DNA from: Actinoplanes derwentensis
GTDB lineage: Bacteria; Actinomycetota; Actinomycetes; Mycobacteriales; Micromonosporaceae
Direction: 5' to 3'
Assembly: GCF_900104725.1 (NCBI RefSeq)
Contig: NZ_LT629758.1
Span: forward strand, 7,774,001 to 7,838,000
DNA length: 64,000 bases
Below, in pieces: positions 7,853-16,301 of the stretch (the first letter of the stretch is position 1; every line of letters starts with the position of its first letter). The position numbers and the translations under genes were made by a program. The notes beneath the pieces were generated by a model, which saw nothing but the letters and a program-made list of their open reading frames with translations, did not search any database and had not been told where the DNA came from.

Positions 7853-9177
7853 CCTCGACCCGCCAACGACCACGCTGGCCCCGACCGTTCCAATGTCCGG
7901 TCCCGCGCACCCGTGTCGGGATAGCACCGCGAAACGAGGCCCTCGGCACCCTGTCGATGGCGCTAGCCGCCGCCCAAGGCCACGCCGCCGCGGGCCGGCC
8001 CGCCGACGCCGTCGACCTGCTCCACCCGCACCTGCACGACCGGACGTTCACCCGGACGGCGCCGGACGCGGTCCTGATCGAGGCCTGCACCCTGTACGCC
8101 GCGTTGGCCGTCGACAGCGACCGGCTCCCCGCCGCCGAGTACGCCTACCGGGCCAGCCGAAACCTGCACCCAGACCCCGGCCACCCGCGCAGGCTCGACG
8201 CCGCGACCGCCTACGCCACCGTCCTGCACGAGACCGGACGCCTCACCACAGCCATCGGCGTATACCAGCACCTGCTCGGCGTCTTCCGGGGCCTGGAGCA
8301 GCCTGCGGACATCATCGCGGTAGCAATGAACCTGGGCCGCTGCCTGCACGCCGTCGGCCGCTGCCCCGAGGCCCTGCATCACGTGGGCACAGCCTGGCGT
8401 CTGTGGCAGCACACCGACCTGACCAACACCGAGTTCGGTATCCAACTGCTGGACACCTACCTCAAACAGCTGAGCGCCTGCCGCCAACACCGCGACCTTC
8501 AAACCCTGGTGCACCACCTTCAGCGGCAGGCCGTCTGGCGTGCGTTACTCACCGCAGATCCCGACCTGACCCGCCACAGAATCTTCATCTCCGCCCATCA
8601 GAACACCGTCTGCACATACCAGCCCCAACCCCCGGACCCGGTCGCCGGGCACAGCGAACACCACAACCACCTCGGGCGGCTGCATCACCCGGACACCGAC
8701 CCGGCAACAGCCCCGACCCGGACAACGAACCTCCAAGGCCCCACCGAATGGGCCTACAACCACCAGAACGGTGAGCATCCGCTGGCGGACACTCACGCCG
8801 CCTCCCCCGGCAGCGCGCTTGCCGCACCCCCCACAGAGCCGCTGCTTCCCACCAGCCACCCCGATGATGCCGACCAAAACGGCTCCGCCTATTACGGCGA
8901 TGCTCGCCGTGAGCCCTCACTCGTTGGCCACCCCACCATCGACGTCGCCACGGCGATCAGCCGCGCGCTCGCCACACCGCAAGCCCAAGCGATGCTCCGC
9001 CACGATCTTGGGCACCCCGCCGGAACCGCCACCGACCGATGGATGACCGCCATGGTCGTCGCCTACGTCGCCTACCAGCGGACCTTGCGCGTCTCGCGGG
9101 CCTCGCCGTACACCGCCGCCGTCGTGCTGCCCGTCATCGTGGCCACCCTGACCCTGGCCCTGGTCTGGCCACGATGA
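7849..9177 (+). CDS. TPR-like repeat protein with C-terminal membrane anchor (442 aa)
   Basis: Residues about 25-240 form a helical-repeat region of TPR character (ALGTLSMALAAAQGHAAAGR, AATAYATVLHETGRL, VAMNLGRCLHAVGR), as in the sensor halves of actinobacterial regulators but without an HTH. A Pro/His/Thr-rich linker (about 255-350) follows, then a helical segment and a single hydrophobic stretch near residues 420-439 ending three residues from the C-terminus, suggesting tail anchoring. The start is set by ATGA overlap. It may act as a scaffold or sensor in the coupled cluster; partner and function are unknown. Confidence 0.65.
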   Translation: MTSTRQRPRWPRPFQCPVPRTRVGIAPRNEALGTLSMALAAAQGHAAAGRPADAVDLLHPHLHDRTFTRTAPDAVLIEACTLYAALAVDSDRLPAAEYAYRASRNLHPDPGHPRRLDAATAYATVLHETGRLTTAIGVYQHLLGVFRGLEQPADIIAVAMNLGRCLHAVGRCPEALHHVGTAWRLWQHTDLTNTEFGIQLLDTYLKQLSACRQHRDLQTLVHHLQRQAVWRALLTADPDLTRHRIFISAHQNTVCTYQPQPPDPVAGHSEHHNHLGRLHHPDTDPATAPTRTTNLQGPTEWAYNHQNGEHPLADTHAASPGSALAAPPTEPLLPTSHPDDADQNGSAYYGDARREPSLVGHPTIDVATAISRALATPQAQAMLRHDLGHPAGTATDRWMTAMVVAYVAYQRTLRVSRASPYTAAVVLPVIVATLTLALVWPR

Positions 9178-9229
9178 CGCAACGGCCCACACCAGATTCC
9201 ACGCCCGCTCCACCACCGCGAAGGCCGCC

Positions 9230-9424
9230 ATGCTCCTGTCGGACACCATCCTGCAGCCCCGGTCACGGCACACCGGAAAGCCGCGCCGCCTGGCCACCCC
9301 GGTAACCGGCAACGCCCTCCTGGCCGGACTCACCACCCCGTCCTACCTCGGCACCGGCATCGACCGCGCCGGACGCCCCGGTTGTTCTGACCAGCCCGCC
9401 ACCCCGACAAAGGGAATCCCATGA
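9230..9424 (+). CDS. possible small coupled ORF (64 aa)
   Basis: The frame begins at an ATG after AAGG and ends in a TGA overlapping the start of the HTH gene at 9421 (ATGA). The composition is ordinary for the region, with a segment NALLAGLTTPSYLGTGID. No family is recognised. Support is limited to the overlap and spacing. Confidence 0.3.
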   Translation: MLLSDTILQPRSRHTGKPRRLATPVTGNALLAGLTTPSYLGTGIDRAGRPGCSDQPATPTKGIP

Positions 9425-9657
9425 GCATCGAGAACCCGAATCCGAATTACAAGCTGACAGAAGAGGAACGTAAACGCCTCAGCAAAGTCCTTGCTGACGG
9501 ATACGCCGCCGGCGGGTCCATCAAAGCACTGGCCGCGTCCATCGGGCGCAGCTACGGCACCGTCCACAAACTACTTACAGAAGCAGGCGTCAAGAAGCGA
9601 CCACGAGGGTTCCAGAAATCCGGCCGCCAGCACTCCAGTACCGGCCCTGCCAGTTGA
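9421..9657 (+). CDS. small helix-turn-helix DNA-binding protein (78 aa)
   Basis: This short basic protein has a single helix-turn-helix at about residues 25-52 (GGSIKALAASIGRSYGTVHK), followed by a basic tail. It matches the small actinobacterial helix-turn-helix proteins often found beside DUF397 or XRE genes. AAGGGA lies before the ATG, and the start overlaps the preceding frame. It likely binds DNA locally; a DUF397 remnant lies 200 bases downstream. Confidence 0.75.
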   Translation: MSIENPNPNYKLTEEERKRLSKVLADGYAAGGSIKALAASIGRSYGTVHKLLTEAGVKKRPRGFQKSGRQHSSTGPAS

Positions 9658-9867
9658 CGCCCCGCCCCAGAACTCCGGGCCAGGTCTTCAGCACCAAGGA
9701 CGACCCCACCACCGTCTGATCCGATCCGCCCTGGAAGCACCGCTGGCGCCGATGCCGGCCGGGCAGCGCCGCTGGTCAACAGCACCCGGCCACGACCGTC
9801 CACCCGCTTCGCCGCGGCGACACCCGTCCCTGCCCACCCATCACCACACACATCGAGAGGCACCGAC

Positions 9868-10080
9868 ATGGAAAGTACTTCCGGCCCGGCATGGCGAAAG
9901 AGCAGCCGATGCGGGACGAGCACCTGCATCGAGGTCGCCCCGGTGAACGAACAGGTGTGGATCCGTGACTCCAAGACTCCGGAGGCCGATCCACTCCAGG
10001 TCAGCCGCCGTCCTCACCGTACTGAGCTCACACACCGCGCTGGCCTACGCCGGAACCGGCGCCGACCGTGTCGGCCGTAA
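9868..10080 (+). pseudogene. DUF397 protein with replaced C-terminus
   Basis: The first ~45 residues are a clear DUF397 start: PAWRKSSRCG, then TCIEVAPVNEQVWIRDSKTP. After DPLQVS the family would continue with an Arg/Glu-Trp-x-x-Phe helix, but an Arg/His-rich unrelated tail follows and stops at 10080. The other forward frame then carries a different gene's C-terminus. GAGAGGCACCGAC precedes the ATG. DUF397 proteins pair with XRE regulators in actinomycetes; this copy is probably inactive or altered. Confidence 0.6.
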
Positions 10081-10279
10081 AGGCGCCGCGTTCGCGCTCG
10101 GCAGCACCGCCGCCGGCGGCCACACCACATACATGCTGCTGATCGACCCGGACACCGGCTGGTTCCTGGCCTACGAACAGATCCTCACCGCCGGCCCGAC
10201 CGCCCTCGACGTCGAACTCCCGGCCGTCCTCAGCTACCGCACCTACCTCCAGGCCGAATCCATCACGAAGATGCCCTGA
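10004..10279 (+). pseudogene. C-terminal remnant of a CU044_5270-like protein
   Basis: In the frame one base ahead of the DUF397 gene, the segment beginning near LAYAGTGADRVGRKG and continuing through TTYMLLIDPDTGWFLAYEQ to VLSYRTYLQ resembles the C-terminal end of CU044_5270-type anti-sigma-like actinobacterial proteins. It has no N-terminal part or own start, so it looks like a deletion fusion with the DUF397 gene. The family match is from memory of motif style. Confidence 0.45.
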
Positions 10280-10481
10280 CCCGTTGGCAATCCACACACC
10301 ATGCACATCGACGTCAGCCTGACCGCTGCAACCCCGCGACCATGAACCCACTACTGCCCGGCCGTAACGGCAGTGTCCGCCCGTGTTTCACCAGCAGAAC
10401 GATTGTCTATTTGCCCGGATGTCGATGCTCTCGTGCTGGGGGCAAGAAATGTCCGGCCACCCTGATCTTGGAGACGGTTTC

Positions 10482-11360
10482 GTGACGACCCTGCTCACCA
10501 TCAACACCCTCGACCTCTACGGCAGCGACGCGCAAGCTGATCAAGACCGGTACGGCGCGGTGGAGGACCTGATCCGTTCCTACGATGCCGACGTCATCGC
10601 CGTGCAGGAGGTGATCGCCGACGGGGCCAGCGTGGTGGAGAAACGGGTGGGCGCCGAGGCCGGGTTGCGGCGGCTGGCCGCCGCGGTCGGCCGTGACTGT
10701 GAGGTCGACGGGCGGGCGGCGGTCGCGGCGGGCGGGATCATCCACCATCCCGGGCTGTTGTGGCGTGCCGGGATCGAACCGGTCCCGGGCAGTCTGCACA
10801 CCCTGCAACGTGACGGCGCGGGGATGTGGCACGGTGCGGTCAGCGTGATCCTCGACCTCGGCGGTCTGCGCGTGAGGGTCGGGTCCTGCCAGTTGTCGCC
10901 GTTCAGCCCGACCTGGCGGCGCCGCGACGCCGAGCAACTGCTGCGCCTCTTTAACAGCGACGCTGTCCCGGGCCTACTCGGCGGTGACTTCAACGTCATC
11001 GGCGGTGACTGCGTCTACGACCCCGACCCTTACGAGAACATGCCCTGGCATCCCGACCACGCCTACCAGCTCACCGACCACGGCGCCCCCGACCGCAGCG
11101 CCGCCCATCTGCTGGAAGCCAACCACTTGGGCCGGATGCGTGACTGCGCCCGTCTCACCGGCACCTGGTGGGCGGCGACCACCGGCCACCACCCGGCAGA
11201 CCAGCATCCGCCGCGGCGCCTCGATCGCTGGTACGCCACCTGGGACTTCCCGGCCGATGCCATCGCCGGGTTGGCCGTCGCCGACGTCGAGCAGGTCGGC
11301 ACCACCACCGATCATCTGCCCGTCCTGCTCCACCTCGACCTCGACGCACTCTCCCGGTGA
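10482..11360 (+). CDS. endonuclease/exonuclease/phosphatase-family protein, copy 1 (292 aa)
   Basis: The DNase I-like EEP fold is indicated by ordered motifs: TINTLDLYG near the N-terminus, the metal-binding Glu in DVIAVQEV, GGDFNVIGGD near the centre, DRWYATWDF, and the final TTDHLPVLLHLDL carrying the catalytic Asp-His. These enzymes are metal-dependent phosphodiesterases or phosphatases acting on DNA, RNA, lipids or nucleotides. The GTG at 10482 has GGAGACGG seven bases upstream; an ATG at 10450 would add 11 residues. No signal peptide is seen. A second, divergent EEP gene follows 90 bases later. The substrate cannot be told. Confidence 0.82.
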   Translation: MTTLLTINTLDLYGSDAQADQDRYGAVEDLIRSYDADVIAVQEVIADGASVVEKRVGAEAGLRRLAAAVGRDCEVDGRAAVAAGGIIHHPGLLWRAGIEPVPGSLHTLQRDGAGMWHGAVSVILDLGGLRVRVGSCQLSPFSPTWRRRDAEQLLRLFNSDAVPGLLGGDFNVIGGDCVYDPDPYENMPWHPDHAYQLTDHGAPDRSAAHLLEANHLGRMRDCARLTGTWWAATTGHHPADQHPPRRLDRWYATWDFPADAIAGLAVADVEQVGTTTDHLPVLLHLDLDALSR

Positions 11361-11450
11361 CCCATCTTCTGGCGCGCGTCCACGTCTGCTCGCCACCACA
11401 GTCCCAGCACATCACGCGGCACATACCCCGCGGCTTTCAGGGAGGACAGC

Positions 11451-12299
11451 ATGCTGATCGAGGTCGCCGTCCAGAATCTTCAGCACGGCGCGGTCAAGGA
11501 CGAGAGCGGCCACCGCCGCGACCGGTGGCCCTTGCTCGCCGAACGGCTGCGCCGGGTCCGGCCGGACGTGCTGATCCTCAACGAGGCCCGCGACTGGAAC
11601 CGGGGAGGCCGCGAGCCCTTGGGGCGGGCGCAACGCGATCTCGGCATGATCGCCGCACCGATCCCGCCGTCGGCCAACGACCTGCCGACGATCGTGCTGT
11701 ACCGGCCCGACACGATGGGCTTCTGGGTGCACTGCAACGACGCGTTGAGCCTGTCGACGGCGCACGGATTCGTGACCGTCTCCTTCGCCGTCGACCACGA
11801 GCTGCCGCCGATCACGTTCGCCGGCTGTCACCTGTCGCCCTACAGCTCCGGCCAAGCAACCGCAGAGATCGAACTGATCGCGACCCGCGCCTACAGGTAC
11901 GGGCCCCTCGCCGTGGTCGCCGGTGATCTCAACTTCCCGCCCGAGGACGGCCCCGACCCGCTCTACGACGTGATGCTGCCGTTCAACCTCGCCTCCCGCA
12001 CCATCGTCGGGCCCGACGGCACCCGTCGCCCCAACCGGCAGGTCGCCCACGCCCTCCGCGCCCGCGGCTACCACGACACTGCCTGGGAGCGCCACCAGCG
12101 CACCGGCTACGACCGGTATCTACGCCGAACCTCCCACGACGACCGCATCGACCGGATCCACGTCAGCACCCCCCTGGCACAGGCGGTGACCCGATACGAG
12201 CTCCTCGACCAACCGGAGGGAGCCAGCGACCATCATGGCGTCACCATCACCATGGACACCGATCTCATCGACCGCACCGATCTGTGGACATACCGGTGA
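11451..12299 (+). CDS. endonuclease/exonuclease/phosphatase-family protein, copy 2 (282 aa)
   Basis: The EEP motif order is again complete: AVQNLQHGA at the start, the catalytic Glu in DVLILNEARDW, FAGCHLSPYS, VVAGDLNFPPEDG, DRIDRIHVS, and the closing GASDHHGVTITMD. It is only distantly similar to the neighbouring EEP protein, so this is not a recent duplication. A GGAGGACAGC ribosome-binding site precedes the ATG. The stop overlaps the GTG of a membrane-anchored protein (GTGA). A cytoplasmic metal-dependent phosphoesterase is likely; the substrate is unknown. Confidence 0.82.
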   Translation: MLIEVAVQNLQHGAVKDESGHRRDRWPLLAERLRRVRPDVLILNEARDWNRGGREPLGRAQRDLGMIAAPIPPSANDLPTIVLYRPDTMGFWVHCNDALSLSTAHGFVTVSFAVDHELPPITFAGCHLSPYSSGQATAEIELIATRAYRYGPLAVVAGDLNFPPEDGPDPLYDVMLPFNLASRTIVGPDGTRRPNRQVAHALRARGYHDTAWERHQRTGYDRYLRRTSHDDRIDRIHVSTPLAQAVTRYELLDQPEGASDHHGVTITMDTDLIDRTDLWTYR

Positions 12300-12874
12300 C
12301 TCGCCGACCGTCTCACCATCATCGGGCGGCCATCAACTCACGCACTACGCACGTCCTGCTGGTGACTGCCGGTGTGATCGTGTCCGGGCTCGCAGGCTAC
12401 TGGGCGGCGGGGTCGCCGCCCGCGCAGATACCCGCGTCGTGCCCGCTGATCACGGACGTGGTCCTGCGGATCCTCGCGCCCGGCGCGACACTCACCCCGT
12501 CCGACGATCTCACCGATCCTCATCACGGCAGCCGGCAGTGCGATGCCGACCTGGCGTCCGCGGCCACGGGCATCCGCGGTCACCTCACGCTGAGGATCCA
12601 GACGACCGGCTACGGCTACGACGCCTCCTGGCGCACCCGGCAATGCTCCAAGATCCACGCCACCATGAGCACGACGAAGCCGGACGATCACCGCTGCTCA
12701 CGCGCTCTGCCGTCGATCAAAGGCGTCGCCCGCGTCGCCGCACTCGCCTGGATCAATGACACGTGGGAGGTCAAGATCGACTACAGCGTCGCCGGCCCCG
12801 ACCCACTGCCCGAGTACGCCGAATACGCCGTGCAGCATTTACTCTCCACCACCGTGGGAGCTCTGCCCCGATGA
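12296..12874 (+). CDS. membrane-anchored extracytoplasmic protein (192 aa)
   Basis: The GTG overlaps the stop of the EEP gene. A single hydrophobic segment (HVLLVTAGVIVSGLAGYWAA) near residues 18-37 should anchor the protein, leaving about 150 residues outside. Four Cys are present in the extracytoplasmic part, suggesting disulphides. No catalytic domain is recognised. Coupling to the EEP gene suggests joint expression. Confidence 0.6.
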   Translation: MTRRPSHHHRAAINSRTTHVLLVTAGVIVSGLAGYWAAGSPPAQIPASCPLITDVVLRILAPGATLTPSDDLTDPHHGSRQCDADLASAATGIRGHLTLRIQTTGYGYDASWRTRQCSKIHATMSTTKPDDHRCSRALPSIKGVARVAALAWINDTWEVKIDYSVAGPDPLPEYAEYAVQHLLSTTVGALPR

Positions 12875-13069
12875 GACATCCACCGCCCGATCCCCTCCAT
12901 CAGGGCTCTCTGCGACTACGGCGGTAAACGAGATAGCAGTGACCTGGCCGGAGGAGCCGCTGAGCCTGACCGGGCTCGGCGAGATACGGACTGCCGGGCA
13001 CCCTCACAAATCCAGGTTTCCGCGCCCGAGCACGACAGGGGGACTCGTGCGCGGTGTATGACGGCCCGG

Positions 13070-13105
13070 GGCGGCCCGCCCCTTCTTATTCAGGGGCGGG
13101 CCGCC
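13070..13105 (+). terminator. perfect 13-bp hairpin, probable bidirectional terminator
   Basis: GGCGGCCCGCCCC and GGGGCGGGCCGCC pair perfectly around a ten-base AT-rich loop. It lies downstream of the EEP operon and also at the 3' side of the small minus-strand frame, so it could serve both directions. No clear T-run follows on the plus strand. Confidence 0.65.
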
Positions 13106-13124
13106 TATCTGGGTTGGGCGGATG

Positions 13125-13256
13125 TCAGTGTCGTCGGCGGTTGTAGGCGCGCAGCACGACTTCCGTTACCCCGAGTGCGATCCCTGCAGCAGTTCCCGCT
13201 GCTGTAGGGGTCGCACTCCCGCCCAGCGTCAGCACGTAGCGGGCCGACATCTCCAT
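13125..13256 (-). pseudogene. possible C-terminal gene remnant (43 codons)
   Basis: The frame from an ATG at 13256 encodes a Gly/Ala-rich amphipathic stretch ending in VVLRAYNRRRH. It resembles the tail of a larger protein, and an in-frame TAG lies just upstream, so any N-terminal part has been lost. No family is recognised. Confidence 0.25.
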
Positions 13257-13586
13257 CGCGGAGACGACGCCATCGACGATCTACGCCTGTTTTGGAGGTG
13301 AGCGACTACCTGCCGGTCAGCGCTCTGCGGCGAGCCCCGGCGTCCAGGGAGCAGGGACGGTCCGGCCGTGACCACAGCCGGAAGCCGCAAACCGGTTCAC
13401 CCGGAAGCGTGACGCCACCACGCTGCACACCGGCGCCCGTTCACAGGCTCGGGTAACGTTCGCACCCATGACGCGCATATAGACGCTAGGCGATCTTCAG
13501 GGTTGGTGGGCCGGTGCAATTTGGCCGGTGTGAGCGGCGACCTGATGTGAACGACCGGCTGCGGTCGTACGGTGAAAGGTCTGGGT

Positions 13587-14411
13587 ATGGATGACGGGAA
13601 CAGCCCACGCACGTCGATCCAGCGGTGGATGAGACCGAAACCGTTCACCGAGTACTCGGCCGAGGCCCGGGTGGCGGTGTTCCTCGACTTTGAGAACCTG
13701 GTCTGTGGTGCTGGCAAGGGCTTGCCGGGTCAGAGCGATCCGATCCCGGCCGCAGCGCTCACTCTGCTGTGCCGCGGGTTCTACGGCAACGCCTCGATCC
13801 GCAAGGCCTACGCCGACTGGGCCAACAGCGGCTTCGGCCGCTACCAGCCGGCACTGGCCAATAATGGCGTCGACCTGGTCCAGATCGCTCACCAGGGGAT
13901 CTCGGGTAAGAACGCCGCCGACATCAGGATGGCCGTCGACGCGATGGAAGTCCTCATCACCCACCCCGACGTGGACGTGTTCATCCTGGTCACCGGCGAC
14001 AGCGACTACTCCCCACTGGTACACCGGCTCCGCGAGTTCGGTAAACACGTCGTCGGGGTCGGCACCCAGGCCAACGCCAGCCAGCGACTGGTGTCGGTCT
14101 GTTCGGAGTACAAGTACTGGGGCACCATCGTCGCTGAGGTCGAGCCGGCCGCCCGGCCCGCCGTCAGCGCCGCGTTCGACATCGCCGCCGCTGAAGCGCT
14201 GCTGGTGCGCGCGTTCGAGCAGATCGGCATCGCCACCCCGACCGCCGGCACGGTGAAGAACAAGATGCTGGTGCTCGACCCTTCCTTCGATCAGGCGAAC
14301 TACGGGTGCCGCACGTTCCGCGATTTCCTCACCCGACTCCCGCACCGGGTGGCGACTGCCGGACGCTCGGGTAGTGACATCACCATCCGCCTGATCACCA
14401 CCCCCACCTGA
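13587..14411 (+). CDS. NYN-domain putative RNase with C-terminal LOTUS/OST-HTH-like domain (274 aa)
   Basis: Residues 29-165 form a NYN (PIN-like) domain with its acidic metal-binding set visible: D34 in VFLDFENL, D112 in NAADIRMAVDAM, and D138/D140 in ILVTGDSDYSPLV, then a HVVGVGT strand. NYN proteins of the LabA/DUF88 type are predicted metal-dependent ribonucleases. The C-terminal ~75 residues (AEALLVRAFEQIGI, LDPSFDQANYGCRTFRDFL) match the winged-helix LOTUS/OST-HTH pattern, expected to bind RNA. The ATG at 13587 has GAAAGG upstream. It appears monocistronic. A second, truncated NYN gene lies at 36.2 kb. Confidence 0.85.
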   Translation: MDDGNSPRTSIQRWMRPKPFTEYSAEARVAVFLDFENLVCGAGKGLPGQSDPIPAAALTLLCRGFYGNASIRKAYADWANSGFGRYQPALANNGVDLVQIAHQGISGKNAADIRMAVDAMEVLITHPDVDVFILVTGDSDYSPLVHRLREFGKHVVGVGTQANASQRLVSVCSEYKYWGTIVAEVEPAARPAVSAAFDIAAAEALLVRAFEQIGIATPTAGTVKNKMLVLDPSFDQANYGCRTFRDFLTRLPHRVATAGRSGSDITIRLITTPT

Positions 14412-14658
14412 TCGATGGCCCACCAGCAAAACTGACCAGCCCCGGCTCCGACCAGCACACAACACAGTGGAAGGACTTCTCAGCCGCCGGCGGCCCCGCC
14501 GACGTCATCCACGGCGGTACCGGCCCGTGGTTTCGTTCGTACACCGCTGACCGGCCCGCTCGGGAACCGGCAGCCCTGCGGACATCGGCCGGTTCCGCCG
14601 GTGCCGGTTCGGTGGTGCGCGGGGGCGGGATTGCCACGGCCGGGCCGGGTAGGACAGG

Positions 14659-15171
14659 GTGTCAGGCGTGCATTCGACACAGCGGCTGAAAGCCGTCCAG
14701 GCAGTCGTGGCGGACGCGAATCGGTTTCCTCGCCTCGCGGTCGCTGGTCTGGACACCCCGGCGGGGACGAACGCCCTGGCCAGTCTGATCCGGCTGGTCA
14801 CCTGCGGCTGGGATTTGCGGACCATCGACGGCGTGCTGCAGCAGATCTCCGGATCGGCCGCCGGCAGTGTGCGTGACGCGCTTCAGGGCCTGGCGCACCT
14901 GGCGCACTTTCCGCCCGGCGAGGCCCTGAAGTGGATGGACCTGTGGCCGGGCGCCGTCGACAGCCCGTCCCTGTGGGAGGAACTCGCTAGGACAATGGAC
15001 CTGTGGCGGCTTCTCGCCCCCGCAGGGCTGGCCCGTACCGCCGTAGGGCAGGGCATCAGCGTCGACGAAGCCGACGCACTGCGTGACCGCGGCGAACTGC
15101 ACCGGGTCGCGAACGCCACCCTCCTGGCCGTGCAAGCCGAACAGCCTGATCGCGACGAGGACGGCTGGTGA
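14659..15171 (+). CDS. hypothetical helical protein (170 aa)
   Basis: No family is recognised. The sequence is predominantly alpha-helical and Ala/Leu-rich, with three Trp in the stretch from LKWMDLWPG to TMDLWRLLAP. The GTG at 14659 is preceded by AGGACAGG. The stop overlaps the next start (GTGA), making a two-gene unit. Confidence 0.6.
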   Translation: MSGVHSTQRLKAVQAVVADANRFPRLAVAGLDTPAGTNALASLIRLVTCGWDLRTIDGVLQQISGSAAGSVRDALQGLAHLAHFPPGEALKWMDLWPGAVDSPSLWEELARTMDLWRLLAPAGLARTAVGQGISVDEADALRDRGELHRVANATLLAVQAEQPDRDEDGW

Positions 15172-15821
15172 CCGACACACCAGAAGACCGGTGGAAGACG
15201 GCCAGCCTGCGGGCCTGGATCATGGCCTCGGCGGGATCCCTACCGAGCTACCACCTCGCCTACACGTTCGACCACGCCCTCATCCGAGACGTCCTCGCGC
15301 TGGTCATCTACGCCCGCGCCACCCGCGACGAGATCCCGGCCGCCGACGTGACCATCGGCCAGATCACCTGGCACCTCCTGCACGACGATGTGACCACCCT
15401 GCTGACCCAGACCGACCTCACCGCACCTGAGGTAGCCGACGGCCCCGCCGACACCCTCCACTGGCTCGGCCGCTCCTACGACCCGCAACACCCACCCGAC
15501 ATGCCCCACGGCCGAGGCCTCGGCGGCACCGGCCTGGAGATCGGCCTGCACGCCACCCACTCCGCCATCGGCACGATCCTGACCGACCGCCACGGACACG
15601 GCCCCTTCCGGCAAGGAGACCGGGTCCTGATCACCGGCGGCGAGCATGCCGGAACCCTCGCCGTCATCCGGACAGCGGGCTGGTACACCGACCACGCCAA
15701 CCAGACCATGATCACCGACCCGCCGGCCGGGTACGCCGTCCACGTCCCCGGCCGGGTCGGTGACCTCCACATCGACCTGCAGGACCTGACCGCCGACACG
15801 AACACCCCGACGCCGGCCTAG
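15168..15821 (+). CDS. hypothetical protein with KOW-like segment (217 aa)
   Basis: The start overlaps the previous stop as GTGA. The N-terminal half is helical (RWKTASLRAWIMASAGSLPS). The C-terminal half contains FRQGDRVLITGGEHAGTLAV, which has the Gly-Asp-x-Val-x-Ile-x-x-Gly...Gly form of a KOW/SH3-like strand pair found in nucleic-acid-binding proteins. Beyond that motif the family is not recognised. It ends convergently with the ASCH gene. Confidence 0.6.
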   Translation: MTDTPEDRWKTASLRAWIMASAGSLPSYHLAYTFDHALIRDVLALVIYARATRDEIPAADVTIGQITWHLLHDDVTTLLTQTDLTAPEVADGPADTLHWLGRSYDPQHPPDMPHGRGLGGTGLEIGLHATHSAIGTILTDRHGHGPFRQGDRVLITGGEHAGTLAVIRTAGWYTDHANQTMITDPPAGYAVHVPGRVGDLHIDLQDLTADTNTPTPA

Positions 15822-15932
15822 CCCACCCCACGACCGCCGCACCCACCACGAGGGCGCATCCGTCGGCATCCCCGATCGGGCGCGGCGCGGCAACGTCCCG
15901 TTCTCCCCTGCCACCGTCTCCGCTTTCGTTCA

Positions 15933-16301
15933 TCACGCCGTCACCAGCTCGATCTCGATGGCGAGCACACCAAGCTGTTCCTTCTCCGCGAGGTAGATGT
16001 CGCGGATGTCGGCGAGCTGATCCTCACGACTCGCGGTGGGATTGACCGAGACCGCGGCCTCGTTGTCGAACATCTCGTCGAAGTTGGCGTATCGGCCGAC
16101 TCGCACGATCCGGGTCAAGACCTCGTCGTTGCGGCAGGTGAACCGCAACAGATGACCGGCTGCCAGATCGTGGTGCTTCGGGTAGGCGACCCGGACCTCG
16201 ATGGTCTTCTGCCCAGCGGCGATCAGGTCGAAATACTTCCGGTAGACGGCCATCTCGCGGGCGCGTGGCAGCTCGGCAAGATCGGCGGGACGTTGCTTCA
16301 T
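15933..16301 (-). CDS. ASCH-domain protein (122 aa)
   Basis: ASCH domains are PUA-like beta-barrels that bind RNA or modified nucleosides; some hydrolyse N4-acetylcytidine. The family signature GQKTIEVRVAYP is at residues 30-41, followed by AGHLLRFTC and VGRYANFDEMF. The ATG at 16301 is preceded by GGGAAA. It overlaps (ATGA) a TGA in another frame that appears to end a frameshifted upstream gene. The frame stays open further upstream to 16619, but that extension changes character and is better explained by the broken neighbour. Confidence 0.8.
   Translation of the reverse strand: MKQRPADLAELPRAREMAVYRKYFDLIAAGQKTIEVRVAYPKHHDLAAGHLLRFTCRNDEVLTRIVRVGRYANFDEMFDNEAAVSVNPTASREDQLADIRDIYLAEKEQLGVLAIEIELVTA

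Larger units (their letters stand above)
12875..13586. other. 712-base gene-poor region
   Basis: It holds a strong hairpin (13070-13105) and a short minus-strand remnant ORF (13125-13256). The remaining sequence shows only short, unsupported frames. Confidence 0.5.

Noticed and set aside
9174..9305. 43-codon frame starting at an ATG overlapping the TPR gene stop
   Set aside because: Pro/Arg/Cys low-complexity composition and overlap with another small frame; the ATGA alone is not enough.
13298..13456. 52-codon plus-strand frame with GGAGG next to its GTG
   Set aside because: The ribosome-binding-site spacing is too short and the peptide is low complexity without a domain.
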